Positions 1-6,109 of a DNA stretch of 7,523 nt are shown here, one piece after another. Below the pieces are notes generated by a model that did not search any database, was not told the origin of the DNA, and worked only from the letters and a program-made list of their open reading frames with translations. Every line of letters starts with the position of its first letter. Positions within the stretch are counted from its first letter, which is position 1. Origin of the DNA: Treponema sp. UBA937. Lineage in GTDB: Bacteria > Spirochaetota > Spirochaetia > Treponematales > Breznakiellaceae. Made by a program: the position numbers and the translations under genes. The DNA is taken from contig DBDH01000057.1 of NCBI GenBank assembly GCA_002293455.1, positions 16,692-24,214 of the forward strand, written 5' to 3'.

Positions 1-1584
1 AACCGCATGAACGCTCTTGTTGTAAAAAGCGCGACCCAGGGATTGGCCTCGTATCTTATAAAAACCTTTCCGGAAAAAGCAAAGGCAGGGGAACTTTCCG
101 CCGCCATCGCGTATGATTCGCGCCATTATTCCGATGTTTTTTCCGAAGCCGCCGCCTGCATCTTTGCCGCGAACGGAATTAAAACTTACCTTTTCAGCGC
201 ACTGCGGCCCACGCCGGAGTTGAGTTTTGCCATCAGAACGCTGAAATGCGATACCGGAATCGTGGTAACCGCGAGCCACAACCCTCCCCAGTACAACGGC
301 TACAAGGCCTACTGGAACGACGGTTCCCAGGTTATCCCTCCGCACGATACGGGAATTATCGATGAAGTTGAAAAAGTAAAAGAGATAAAAGAACTCGATA
401 AAGATGAAGCCCTCGCAAAAGGCTTAATCAAGATTATTGATAAGGAAATTGATGAGCCGTATCAGGCGATGGTGAAGCATCATCTTTTCAGGCCCGATCT
501 TATCAAAGCAAAGGCAGGCGATGTGAAAATCGTTTACACGCCGCTTCACGGAACCGGAGCCCTGCACGTTGAAAAGGTTCTGGGTGACCTCGGTCTGCAA
601 GTAATCACCGTTCCCGAACAGCGGGAACCCAACGGCGATTTTCCCACGGTTTCCTTCCCCAACCCGGAAGAAGCCGCCGCGCTGGAGCTTGCCTTGAAAC
701 TCGGACGCGAAGTCAAAGCCGATGTCGTCATGGCAACCGACCCCGACGCGGACCGCTTGGGAATTGCCGTTCCCGACGGCAAGGGAGATTTCACGCTCAT
801 CACCGGAAACCAATTGGGCAGCCTTTTGGCGGATTATATTTTTCTTTCGATGAAAGAAAAAGGAACGCTCCCGGCAAAACCGGTAATGGTCAATTCTATC
901 GTAACCACGGGAATGCAGAAACGGATATCCGCCCACTACGGCGCCGAATGTTTTGAATGCCTTACGGGCTTTAAATGGATTGCCGATATTTGGCGGCAGT
1001 CCGAAAGTGATGGCAAAGGACACACGGTCGTCTTTGGTACCGAAGAAAGTTACGGCTATCTTATCGAGCCGGAAGTCCGCGACAAAGACGGCATTTCGGC
1101 GGCGGCTCTTACCGCGGAAATGACGCTTTACTGGCGGAGCCAGGGAAAGAGCCTGCTTGACCGCCTTGGAGAATTGTATCAAATTACTGGATTTTGGCAG
1201 GAAACGGGTATCTCAAAATATTTCCAGGGCGTTGAAGGTCCCGCAATTATGAAAGGCATCATGGATGAATACCGGAAGAATCCTCCCCTGACTTTGGGCG
1301 GCATACAGGTTGAAAAAGTCCGCGATATTCTGGAAGGGGTCTGGAAATATCCGGGAGAGTCCAGGCAGGAAAAAGTCGATCTTCCTCCAAGCGATGTGCT
1401 TCAATTTTATCTTGCCGACGGAACCGTTGTAAGCGCCCGGCCAAGCGGCACGGAACCGAAGATTAAGTTTTACGCTACGTGCTGCGCCGAAATCAAAAAC
1501 GGAAACATCGATGAGGCAAAAGCGGAAGCGGCAAAGAAACTGGAAGCCATCAGCAAAGACATCCGCGCCGTCATCGGCGAATAA
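1..1584 (+). CDS. Phosphoglucomutase/phosphomannomutase (alpha-D-phosphohexomutase family), 5' end cut by window
   Basis: The enzyme interconverts hexose 1- and 6-phosphates (glucose or mannose) through a phosphoserine in the cytoplasm, linking glycolysis to glycogen and nucleotide-sugar synthesis. Numbered from the first Met in the window (base 7), visible motifs are: TASHNP at 88-93 with the phosphoserine at 90; the metal loop DPDADR at 245-250; GFKWI at 321-325; the sugar-binding GTEESYGY at 344-351; and the phosphate-binding RPSGTEPKIK at 478-487. All four family domains are represented. The frame is open to base 1 and reads Asn-Arg before that Met. In this subfamily GTNRMN is an internal motif preceded by a few dozen residues, so base 7 is very probably not the start and the gene begins outside the window. 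The long subfamily resembles Bacillus PgcA and eukaryotic PGM2. Glucose versus mannose preference cannot be read from the sequence. The exonuclease gene follows on the same strand. Confidence 0.95.
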   Translation, partial: NRMNALVVKSATQGLASYLIKTFPEKAKAGELSAAIAYDSRHYSDVFSEAAACIFAANGIKTYLFSALRPTPELSFAIRTLKCDTGIVVTASHNPPQYNGYKAYWNDGSQVIPPHDTGIIDEVEKVKEIKELDKDEALAKGLIKIIDKEIDEPYQAMVKHHLFRPDLIKAKAGDVKIVYTPLHGTGALHVEKVLGDLGLQVITVPEQREPNGDFPTVSFPNPEEAAALELALKLGREVKADVVMATDPDADRLGIAVPDGKGDFTLITGNQLGSLLADYIFLSMKEKGTLPAKPVMVNSIVTTGMQKRISAHYGAECFECLTGFKWIADIWRQSESDGKGHTVVFGTEESYGYLIEPEVRDKDGISAAALTAEMTLYWRSQGKSLLDRLGELYQITGFWQETGISKYFQGVEGPAIMKGIMDEYRKNPPLTLGGIQVEKVRDILEGVWKYPGESRQEKVDLPPSDVLQFYLADGTVVSARPSGTEPKIKFYATCCAEIKNGNIDEAKAEAAKKLEAISKDIRAVIGE

Positions 1585-1608
1585 CAGTTGTCGCAGATAA
1601 CAGTTATC
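1581..1608. repeat. Short direct repeat containing a 13-bp palindrome, after the phosphohexomutase stop
   Basis: ATAACAGTT occurs at 1581-1589 and 1597-1605, a 16-base period, and the first copy contains the stop codon of the mutase gene. The second copy lies in the palindrome GATAAC-A-GTTATC (1596-1608). No run of T follows, so this is not a standard intrinsic terminator. It could be an operator or chance. Confidence 0.45.
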
Positions 1609-1647
1609 GGTAAATGAATATTATTGACAACAATTATTGGTAATTAC

Positions 1648-2298
1648 ATGAATGTTTATGACTGGGTGGTATCGGACTATTTAGAGAATACGCGATTTGT
1701 TGTCTTCGATCTTGAAACCACAGGCCTCGACCCAAAGAAAGACCGCATCGTAGAGATTGGCGCCGTGAAGTTTGACCGGCGCGGCATTATTGCGCGCTTC
1801 TCCGTGTTGATTAATCCTCTCATCCCCATGCCCTCTGCGGCGTCCCAAGTGAATCATATTACCGACGCGATGCTGAAAGGGAAGCCGGTTTTAAACGAAG
1901 TGCTTCCGGATTTTATCAGGTTCATCGACAATACTGTTTTGATTGCTCATAACGCGCCCTTTGACTGCGGCTTTATCAACGAAGCGCTTTCAAATAGGTA
2001 CAAGCGGACAAATAAACATGATGATGAGCCGAATCAGCCCAGTCTGCTGGATGATCCGCCGTCCGGACGGCAGGAAAATATCTGGAATTCGCCTTTTTCA
2101 TCACTCCCCAATCGCATAGTCGATACCATTCAATACGCGAAAGCGGCATTCCCCGGAAGATGGAAATACAACCTCCAGGATTTGGCCCGGGACCTCGGAA
2201 TACAAGCCAAGGATGCCCACCGTGCCGAAGACGACGCTAGGGTCTGCATGGAAATCTTTCTGAAATGCATTGAACGGCTGGAGCAGTCGGCGGCGTAG
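1648..2298 (+). CDS. DnaQ-family DEDDh 3'-5' exonuclease (DNA polymerase III epsilon-like, stand-alone)
   Basis: This is a predicted metal-dependent 3'-5' exonuclease, for proofreading or DNA repair. Numbering is from the ATG at 1648 (216 residues). ExoI is FDLETTGL with D21 and E23. ExoII is AHNAPFD with D106. ExoIII is HRAEDD with H191 and D196. This is the complete DEDDh set, so it should be active. Between ExoII and ExoIII is a hydrophilic insertion of about 35 residues (roughly 115-150) containing QPSLL at 130-134, which resembles a beta-clamp-binding pentapeptide. No polymerase, helicase or GIY-YIG domain is attached. The start is uncertain. An in-frame TTG at 1624 would add 8 residues, and neither start has a convincing Shine-Dalgarno sequence. 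I prefer the ATG. The gene lies 63 bases after the mutase and may be co-transcribed. It converges on the RluA gene across only 50 bases, in which I see no hairpin with a T-run. Whether it is the main replicative epsilon subunit cannot be decided here. Confidence 0.9.
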   Translation: MNVYDWVVSDYLENTRFVVFDLETTGLDPKKDRIVEIGAVKFDRRGIIARFSVLINPLIPMPSAASQVNHITDAMLKGKPVLNEVLPDFIRFIDNTVLIAHNAPFDCGFINEALSNRYKRTNKHDDEPNQPSLLDDPPSGRQENIWNSPFSSLPNRIVDTIQYAKAAFPGRWKYNLQDLARDLGIQAKDAHRAEDDARVCMEIFLKCIERLEQSAA

Positions 2299-2348
2299 GA
2301 GAGAAGAACAAGATGAAGGAGCAGTCTGTATCCCCGGCACAGGACTTA

Positions 2349-3083
2349 TTATGTTAAGCTTGATTCCTCAAACGCGGTCCACAAGTTATCACGGTTGAGG
2401 ATCGGAGCTGTAACAGAAACTTCCTCATCCTTTTTGGGATGAGGAAAAGTTAAAGACCGCGCGTGCAGCCGGATGCCGCCTTCTTTCTCACTCCGTTTGG
2501 CACCGTATTTTAAATCGCCTTTGATGTGCAAACCAAGCGCCTCAAGCTGGGCCCGTATCTGATGATGCCTTCCGGTGATGAGCTGGATTTCCAAAAAGAT
2601 ATAATGTTCCCCCCGCCCGATTATTCGATAACGCAGTTCCGCCTTTTTACAGCGGGGATGCTCCTCTGTGTAACAGATGCTTTTATTGCGCCTGGCGTCA
2701 ACTTCAATCCAGTGAATCAATTCGCCCTCTTCTGAAAGAGGCAGTGTACCTGCCGGATTTTCCACGACAGCCCAATACCGTTTATCGGCCTTCCTTTGGG
2801 CGAATTGCCGGTTCAAAAAATCAAGGGCTTCGGGAGTTCTCGCAAAAAGCATACAGCCTGTTACCGGAACATCGAGCCGGTGAACGGCTGCCGGGGCAAA
2901 AGTTTTTCCGCCGGAACTTTTTCTGCGGCCGAATTGTTCGGCTAAAACGGCGGGAAGATCAGTCATTCCGGGGCCCGCGCCCTCCGCGGCTTCTCCCGAG
3001 GCTTTATTAATCACGATGCAATAATCGTCAATGTATAAAATTCTTTCCAATTCTATTTCAATTGATGGTTTCGGTTGTTTCAA
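2349..3083 (-). CDS. RluA-family RNA pseudouridine synthase
   Basis: The protein is predicted to isomerise specific uridines to pseudouridine in rRNA or tRNA. In its 244 residues I see HRLD at 68-71 with the catalytic Asp 71, in a context like the family HRLDRxTSG motif; the RNA-binding and structural motif GRHHQIR at 171-177 followed by a GD-LKYG segment (about 189-194); and LHARSLTFPHP at 206-216. There is no N-terminal S4 domain, so it is the short RluA type rather than RluC/RluD. The start is TTG (3083-3081), supported by AGGAG nine bases upstream. It lies inside the end of the GH3 gene, giving a 26-base overlap, so translation is probably coupled. It is the last gene of the likely GH1-GH3-RluA operon. 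The target base cannot be predicted from sequence alone. Confidence 0.92.
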   Translation of the reverse strand: MKQPKPSIEIELERILYIDDYCIVINKASGEAAEGAGPGMTDLPAVLAEQFGRRKSSGGKTFAPAAVHRLDVPVTGCMLFARTPEALDFLNRQFAQRKADKRYWAVVENPAGTLPLSEEGELIHWIEVDARRNKSICYTEEHPRCKKAELRYRIIGRGEHYIFLEIQLITGRHHQIRAQLEALGLHIKGDLKYGAKRSEKEGGIRLHARSLTFPHPKKDEEVSVTAPILNRDNLWTAFEESSLT

Positions 3084-4260
3084 TGGAAATGACTCCTAAG
3101 TTGATTTTTTCAAGAATGATTTTCTCCACCCTCGACGCAAGCGTTTCCCTGGAAATGCTTCCGTTTTCAAGGGCGGAAACGATTGCCCGCAAAGTCTTTT
3201 TCAAATCCTTTGGCCAGACCATGACAAGGTTGACGCCTGCGTTTAACGCTTCAACGACAGCATCCTCAGAATGGATGCCGCGGCCCGTAACCGCCGTCAT
3301 GGAAAAATCATCCGCGATGATGATGCCGTTAAATCCCAGGTTCCCGCGCAGCCAATCCTCTATCACCGTTTTTGAAAGGCTGCCGTTTTTTTCCGCGTCC
3401 CATGCCGTAACGATGCTGTGGGAAATCATCACGGCGCGGGCTTTTCCGCTTTGCGCCGCCCGCGTAAAAGGCATGACCATCGCGTCAAGTTCGTCACGGT
3501 TCTGTTTCAGAACCGCGACACCGCTGTGAGGATCGACCCCGGAACTTCCGGGAAAATGTTTCAGAACAGGAAGGACACCCGCTTTCATCATCCCTTCCGA
3601 AAAAGCCGCGGCGGCGTCGGCGGTAAAATCCGCGTCTGGTCCGTAAGAACGGCTGCCCAGAAACAATACGTTTTCAGCGTTTTCGATTTCCGCAACCGGC
3701 GCAAGGTTCATATTGATGCCAAGATACGCGAGTTCTTCCGCGGAAGAAAAAGCGTCGGTCTTAATGGTTTCCAACACTGTTTCACTGTTCCCGTTTTGCG
3801 CTTGCTCCCAGTAAGAACGCGCCGAGGGAAGCCGGGTAATTCCAGCTGAAAAACGGTGAACATCGCCCCCTTCATGATCGACAGCAATAAAAGGCGCGAT
3901 ATTTTTGCCGGATTTTTTTATAAGCGACGCGGTTTCATCAAGAAGATTTTTGATGGTTTCTGTGTCCCCGGTGAGATTATAGGCAAAAAGCATCACCGCT
4001 CCTGCGGGGATTTCCCTCAGCAGTTCAGTCATGGCGGGCCTCAGACTCACATTCCCATCGATTCCGGTCATGAGAACCTGGGCCGCCAACTCGGTATCGG
4101 ACAGGGAAGCGGTAATTTCAGCCGCCAGGATTTCTTCCCGGGAAGGCAGAATCATTTGAAGCGGTTCTTCTTGTTCTTCAACCTCTAGGAGATTTCTCTC
4201 ACGGCAGGAGGTAAAGACAGCGAGAAGCATAATTGCAAAAAAGATATACTTTTTTCTCAT
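3058..4260 (-). CDS. Lipoprotein with glycoside hydrolase family 3 (NagZ-like) TIM barrel
   Basis: This is a predicted membrane-anchored beta-glycosidase of about 400 residues with only the GH3 barrel. Numbered from the ATG at 4260, MRKK, a hydrophobic stretch and FTSC give a lipoprotein signal with lipidated Cys 19, followed by an acidic linker. Barrel motifs: VDHEGG near 127-132 (family VDQEGG), NLAPV near 185-189, KHFPG at 234-238, an Asp-Pro-His at 243-245 in the place of the NagZ Asp-Ser-His dyad, and IADDFSM near 315-321 with the likely nucleophile Asp 317. The usual GHGDT after KHFPG is replaced by a shorter SSGVD stretch, so activity and substrate are uncertain. Beta-N-acetylhexosaminidase is the nearest family role. 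An upstream in-frame ATG at 4272 would add MLDD, an acidic and poor start for a signal peptide. Neither start has a clear Shine-Dalgarno sequence. The gene follows the GH1 gene by 40 bases and overlaps the RluA gene by 26. Confidence 0.87.
   Translation of the reverse strand: MRKKYIFFAIMLLAVFTSCRERNLLEVEEQEEPLQMILPSREEILAAEITASLSDTELAAQVLMTGIDGNVSLRPAMTELLREIPAGAVMLFAYNLTGDTETIKNLLDETASLIKKSGKNIAPFIAVDHEGGDVHRFSAGITRLPSARSYWEQAQNGNSETVLETIKTDAFSSAEELAYLGINMNLAPVAEIENAENVLFLGSRSYGPDADFTADAAAAFSEGMMKAGVLPVLKHFPGSSGVDPHSGVAVLKQNRDELDAMVMPFTRAAQSGKARAVMISHSIVTAWDAEKNGSLSKTVIEDWLRGNLGFNGIIIADDFSMTAVTGRGIHSEDAVVEALNAGVNLVMVWPKDLKKTLRAIVSALENGSISRETLASRVEKIILEKINLGVISIETTETIN
3093..3097 (-). promoter_or_regulatory. 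Ribosome binding site for the TTG start of the RluA-type gene
   Basis: AGGAG on the minus strand sits nine bases before the TTG at 3083. It lies within the coding sequence of the GH3 gene and decides the non-ATG start. Confidence 0.7.
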
Positions 4261-4300
4261 ATCATCTAACATTGAGGAGAAGAGTATTTTCCGGCGCTAA

Positions 4301-5665
4301 TTACCATTCACCAAAACCCGCGATTACATCCCGCATAAAAAACGCGCTGTCTTTCAGCGTGCGTTTCAATGTTACAAAATCAACATGAATGATGCCGAAA
4401 CGCCGTGTATACCCGAACGCCCACTCAAAATTGTCTACAAGCGACCAAAGGTAATAGCCTTTTAAAGGAATGCCTTTTTTTATCGCGTCCGCGCAAACAG
4501 TAAAATGTTTCTGCAAATATTCAATCCGTTCTTTGTCGTGTACTCTGTCATCGCTTGTTACAATGTCTTCGCGGGCAAAACCGTTTTCGGTAATGTAAAT
4601 CGGCAGTTCGTTTTTGCAGCTTCCGTCTGAGAACTTCACAGCACGTGAAATTTCGGCAATCCATTCAAGCTGCCTCTCAAGGCCGGCGGGAACTATGTGC
4701 CAGCCCATCACTGTTTTTTCCTGCCAGGAAGGTTCAACCGAAAATTTAAACAGAGCGTTTTCATCAAAAGTGACGGCGTTTTCAAAGTAATAATTAACAC
4801 CGATAAAATCAATCGGCTGTGCTATTGTTTCCATGTCGCCGTTCTCTATAGGAAACGCGAGTCCCAGTTCTTTTGTTACAAGTTCAGGGTAGCTTTTCCC
4901 AAGGCACGGAAATAGAAAAACTTCGGTGTGAATCGCGCGCGCTATATCCGCGGCTTTTTTGTCCTCGGGTTTTAACGTTGCGGGGCGCGGCGTATCGAGA
5001 TTCCATGTAATGCCAATCGGAGCCTTAAGGTTGGTTTTTCGGTATTCCCGAACGGCGATTCCATGCGCCATATTCACATGATGAACAACAGCAAGCGCCT
5101 TTTCTAAGTCCCGCATCCCCGGAGCATGGTTCCCGTAAAGGTGTCCAAGATAGGCGATGCAATAAGGTTCGTTTATCGTGATCCATGTATCAACAAGATC
5201 GCCTAATGTTTCGTAACATGCTTTTACATATTCTTCAAAAGCGCTTAACACGGAACGATTCGTCCAGCCGCCTTTATCCTGCAATACCTGCGGCAAATCC
5301 CAATGATAGAGAGTAGCGCACGCGGTAATATCATACTTGTGTAGTTCTTCGCAAAGACGACGGTAATAAGCGACGCCTTCGGGATTTATTTTGCCGCTTC
5401 CGCCGGGAAGTATCCGGGTCCACGCAATAGAAAAACGGTAACTTTTCAATCCAAGTTTTGCCATAAGCGCGGCATCTTCCGCGTATCGGTGATACTGATC
5501 ACTGCCGATATCCCCGTTTTCTCCCGCATACACGGCCCCCGGTTTGCGCGGAAAAGTATCCCAAATACTTTCACTTCTGCCGCCCTCCCGCGTCGCCCCT
5601 TCAACCTGATAACTTGCCGTCGCCGTTCCCCAGACAAAATCTTCGGGAAATATGAGTTTTTCCAT
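4301..5665 (-). CDS. Glycoside hydrolase family 1 beta-glucosidase
   Basis: The 454-residue protein has the usual length of a bacterial GH1 retaining beta-glucosidase and no signal peptide, so it should act in the cytoplasm on imported cellobiose or other beta-glucosides. It carries the N-terminal signature FVWGTATASYQVEGA (10-24), YRFSIAW (76-82), HW at 121-122, acid/base Glu 166 in TINEP, nucleophile Glu 360 in ITENG, and LVDNFEWAFGY (409-419) with Glu 414 and Trp 415. The Glu-Trp pair and the lack of a clear phosphate-binding Ser/Lys/Tyr loop favour a beta-glucosidase over a 6-phospho-beta-glucosidase. Beta-galactosidase or beta-fucosidase side activity is possible. The ATG at 5665 is supported by AAGGA six bases upstream. 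A good promoter lies upstream, and the GH3 and RluA genes follow closely, so this is probably the first gene of a three-gene operon. Confidence 0.96.
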   Translation of the reverse strand: MEKLIFPEDFVWGTATASYQVEGATREGGRSESIWDTFPRKPGAVYAGENGDIGSDQYHRYAEDAALMAKLGLKSYRFSIAWTRILPGGSGKINPEGVAYYRRLCEELHKYDITACATLYHWDLPQVLQDKGGWTNRSVLSAFEEYVKACYETLGDLVDTWITINEPYCIAYLGHLYGNHAPGMRDLEKALAVVHHVNMAHGIAVREYRKTNLKAPIGITWNLDTPRPATLKPEDKKAADIARAIHTEVFLFPCLGKSYPELVTKELGLAFPIENGDMETIAQPIDFIGVNYYFENAVTFDENALFKFSVEPSWQEKTVMGWHIVPAGLERQLEWIAEISRAVKFSDGSCKNELPIYITENGFAREDIVTSDDRVHDKERIEYLQKHFTVCADAIKKGIPLKGYYLWSLVDNFEWAFGYTRRFGIIHVDFVTLKRTLKDSAFFMRDVIAGFGEW

Positions 5666-5671
5666 AATGCA

Positions 5672-5676
5672 TCCTT
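5672..5676 (-). promoter_or_regulatory. Ribosome binding site of the GH1 gene
   Basis: AAGGA on the minus strand lies six bases before the ATG at 5665. Its GGA is part of the 10-bp inverted repeat described separately. Confidence 0.7.
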
Positions 5677-5728
5677 TTCGTCAATTTTTTTTTCGGTTAA
5701 CGCAAACCGGAAACCCGCTCGCACATAT

Positions 5729-5746
5729 TTAGTGTTAGTATTAGCT
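5729..5746. repeat. Three tandem TTAGNN hexamers over the -10 element and start site
   Basis: On the plus strand TTAGTG, TTAGTA and TTAGCT follow one another without gaps. They cover the -10 box of the GH1 promoter and its expected transcription start. A regulator site or simple A+T-rich repetition are both possible. Confidence 0.4.
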
Positions 5747-5766
5747 ATAATTAACGGAAAGGTCAA
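5738..5766 (-). promoter_or_regulatory. Sigma-70-type promoter for the GH1-GH3-RluA operon
   Basis: Read on the minus strand, TTGACC (5766-5761) and TAATAC (5743-5738) are separated by exactly 17 bases. The predicted transcript would start near 5731 and carry a leader of about 65 bases before the GH1 ATG. It is the best promoter match I found in the window. Confidence 0.65.
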
Positions 5767-5845
5767 CAATCCGCGATGCCTCTTGAAAAATGAAGCCGAG
5801 AAGAATGGATGCATTAAAGAGAAAAAGTTATATTATGATGAGTTT

Positions 5846-5917
5846 CAGCCCCTAGGGGAATCGAACCCCTCTTTTAAGATTGAGAATCTCATGTCCTAAC
5901 CGATAGACGAAGGGGCC
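5846..5917 (-). tRNA. tRNA-Glu (anticodon CTC)
   Basis: The minus strand folds into a cloverleaf of 72 bases without CCA: acceptor GGCCCCT paired with AGGGGCT (first pair G-U), D stem GTCT/GGAC with an eight-base loop, anticodon stem TGAGA/TCTTA around the loop TTCTCAA, a four-base variable region, and T stem AGGGG/CCCCT with the loop TTCGATT. The anticodon at 5884-5882 reads CTC, decoding the Glu codon GAG. The TTCGTCT-GGAC layout matches known bacterial tRNA-Glu. The discriminator is G, and CCA is not encoded (AAA follows), so a CCA-adding enzyme is needed. The anticodon stem is weak, with one G-C and one G-U pair. Confidence 0.92.
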
Positions 5918-5987
5918 GGATGATCTTCAAAAAGGATAAATCTTCCGCGAACAAACCGGGAACAATCTGTCCAAAAGACGATATAAA

Positions 5988-6016
5988 ACTATGTCTTAAA
6001 ACAGGCAAAAAGTCAA
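5988..6016 (-). promoter_or_regulatory. Possible promoter of the tRNA-Glu gene
   Basis: On the minus strand TTGACT (6016-6011) and CATAGT (5993-5988) are 17 bases apart. The predicted start near 5981 would give a 5' extension of about 64 bases, to be removed by RNase P. The -10 box matches only four of six consensus bases. The 192 bases between the tRNA and the U32 gene hold this and the divergent promoter at 6095-6103, and I see no gene there. Confidence 0.45.
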
Positions 6017-6094
6017 GGGAATTGTTTTTTGTTACACAGTCTTCCCGCAGGATTGAAGTTGCCCGGGAGGATCGTATCTCTTTTTCCTTCATTT

Positions 6095-6103
6095 TGATAC
6101 AAT
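6095..6103 (+). promoter_or_regulatory. Extended -10 promoter directly upstream of the U32-family gene
   Basis: TG-A-TACAAT is an extended -10 element. The expected transcription start, six or seven bases after it, falls on or next to the A of the ATG at 6110. No good -35 box is seen at the usual distance, which is acceptable for an extended -10 promoter. The transcript would have no leader. Confidence 0.5.
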
Positions 6104-6109
6104 CCGTTC

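Larger units (their letters stand above)
5665..5816. repeat. 10-bp perfect inverted repeat flanking the GH1 promoter
   Basis: TAATGCATCC at 5665-5674 and its reverse complement GGATGCATTA at 5807-5816 are 132 bases apart. The copy next to the gene covers the GGA of the GH1 ribosome binding site and the A of its start codon. The other lies about 40 bases upstream of the -35 box. Each copy contains the palindrome ATGCAT. Confidence 0.6.

Noticed and set aside
424..1182. Long open frame (252 codons) on the minus strand inside the phosphohexomutase gene
   Set aside because: It lies wholly antisense to a gene with all family motifs, and its translation resembles no family I recognise.
1624..1652. 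TTGACA at 1624-1629 as a -35 box for the exonuclease gene
   Set aside because: The sequence 17 bases downstream (CATGAA) is not a -10 box, and a start there would fall inside the coding region.
2280..2326. 9-base direct repeat GGAGCAGTC at 2280-2288 and 2318-2326
   Set aside because: Short, one copy is coding sequence, and there is no associated structure. It is compatible with chance.
2313..2357. 14-codon plus-strand micro-ORF after the exonuclease gene
   Set aside because: The AGGAG upstream is too far away for a good start, the peptide is very short, and it runs into the end of the convergent RluA gene.
3418..4188. Plus-strand open frames antisense to the GH3 lipoprotein gene
   Set aside because: They are shadows of a gene with clear GH3 motifs and have no recognisable domain or ribosome binding site.
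5701..5720. GGGTTT/GGTTT repeat in the GH1 leader as a riboswitch or operator
   Set aside because: Only a short direct repeat with no paired structure, and the leader of about 65 bases shows no known riboswitch core.
5446..5899. Open frames on both strands running from the GH1 5' end toward or into the tRNA
   Set aside because: The minus-strand frame would overlap the GH1 start and remove its promoter, and the plus-strand frame runs through the tRNA gene. Neither resembles a protein family.
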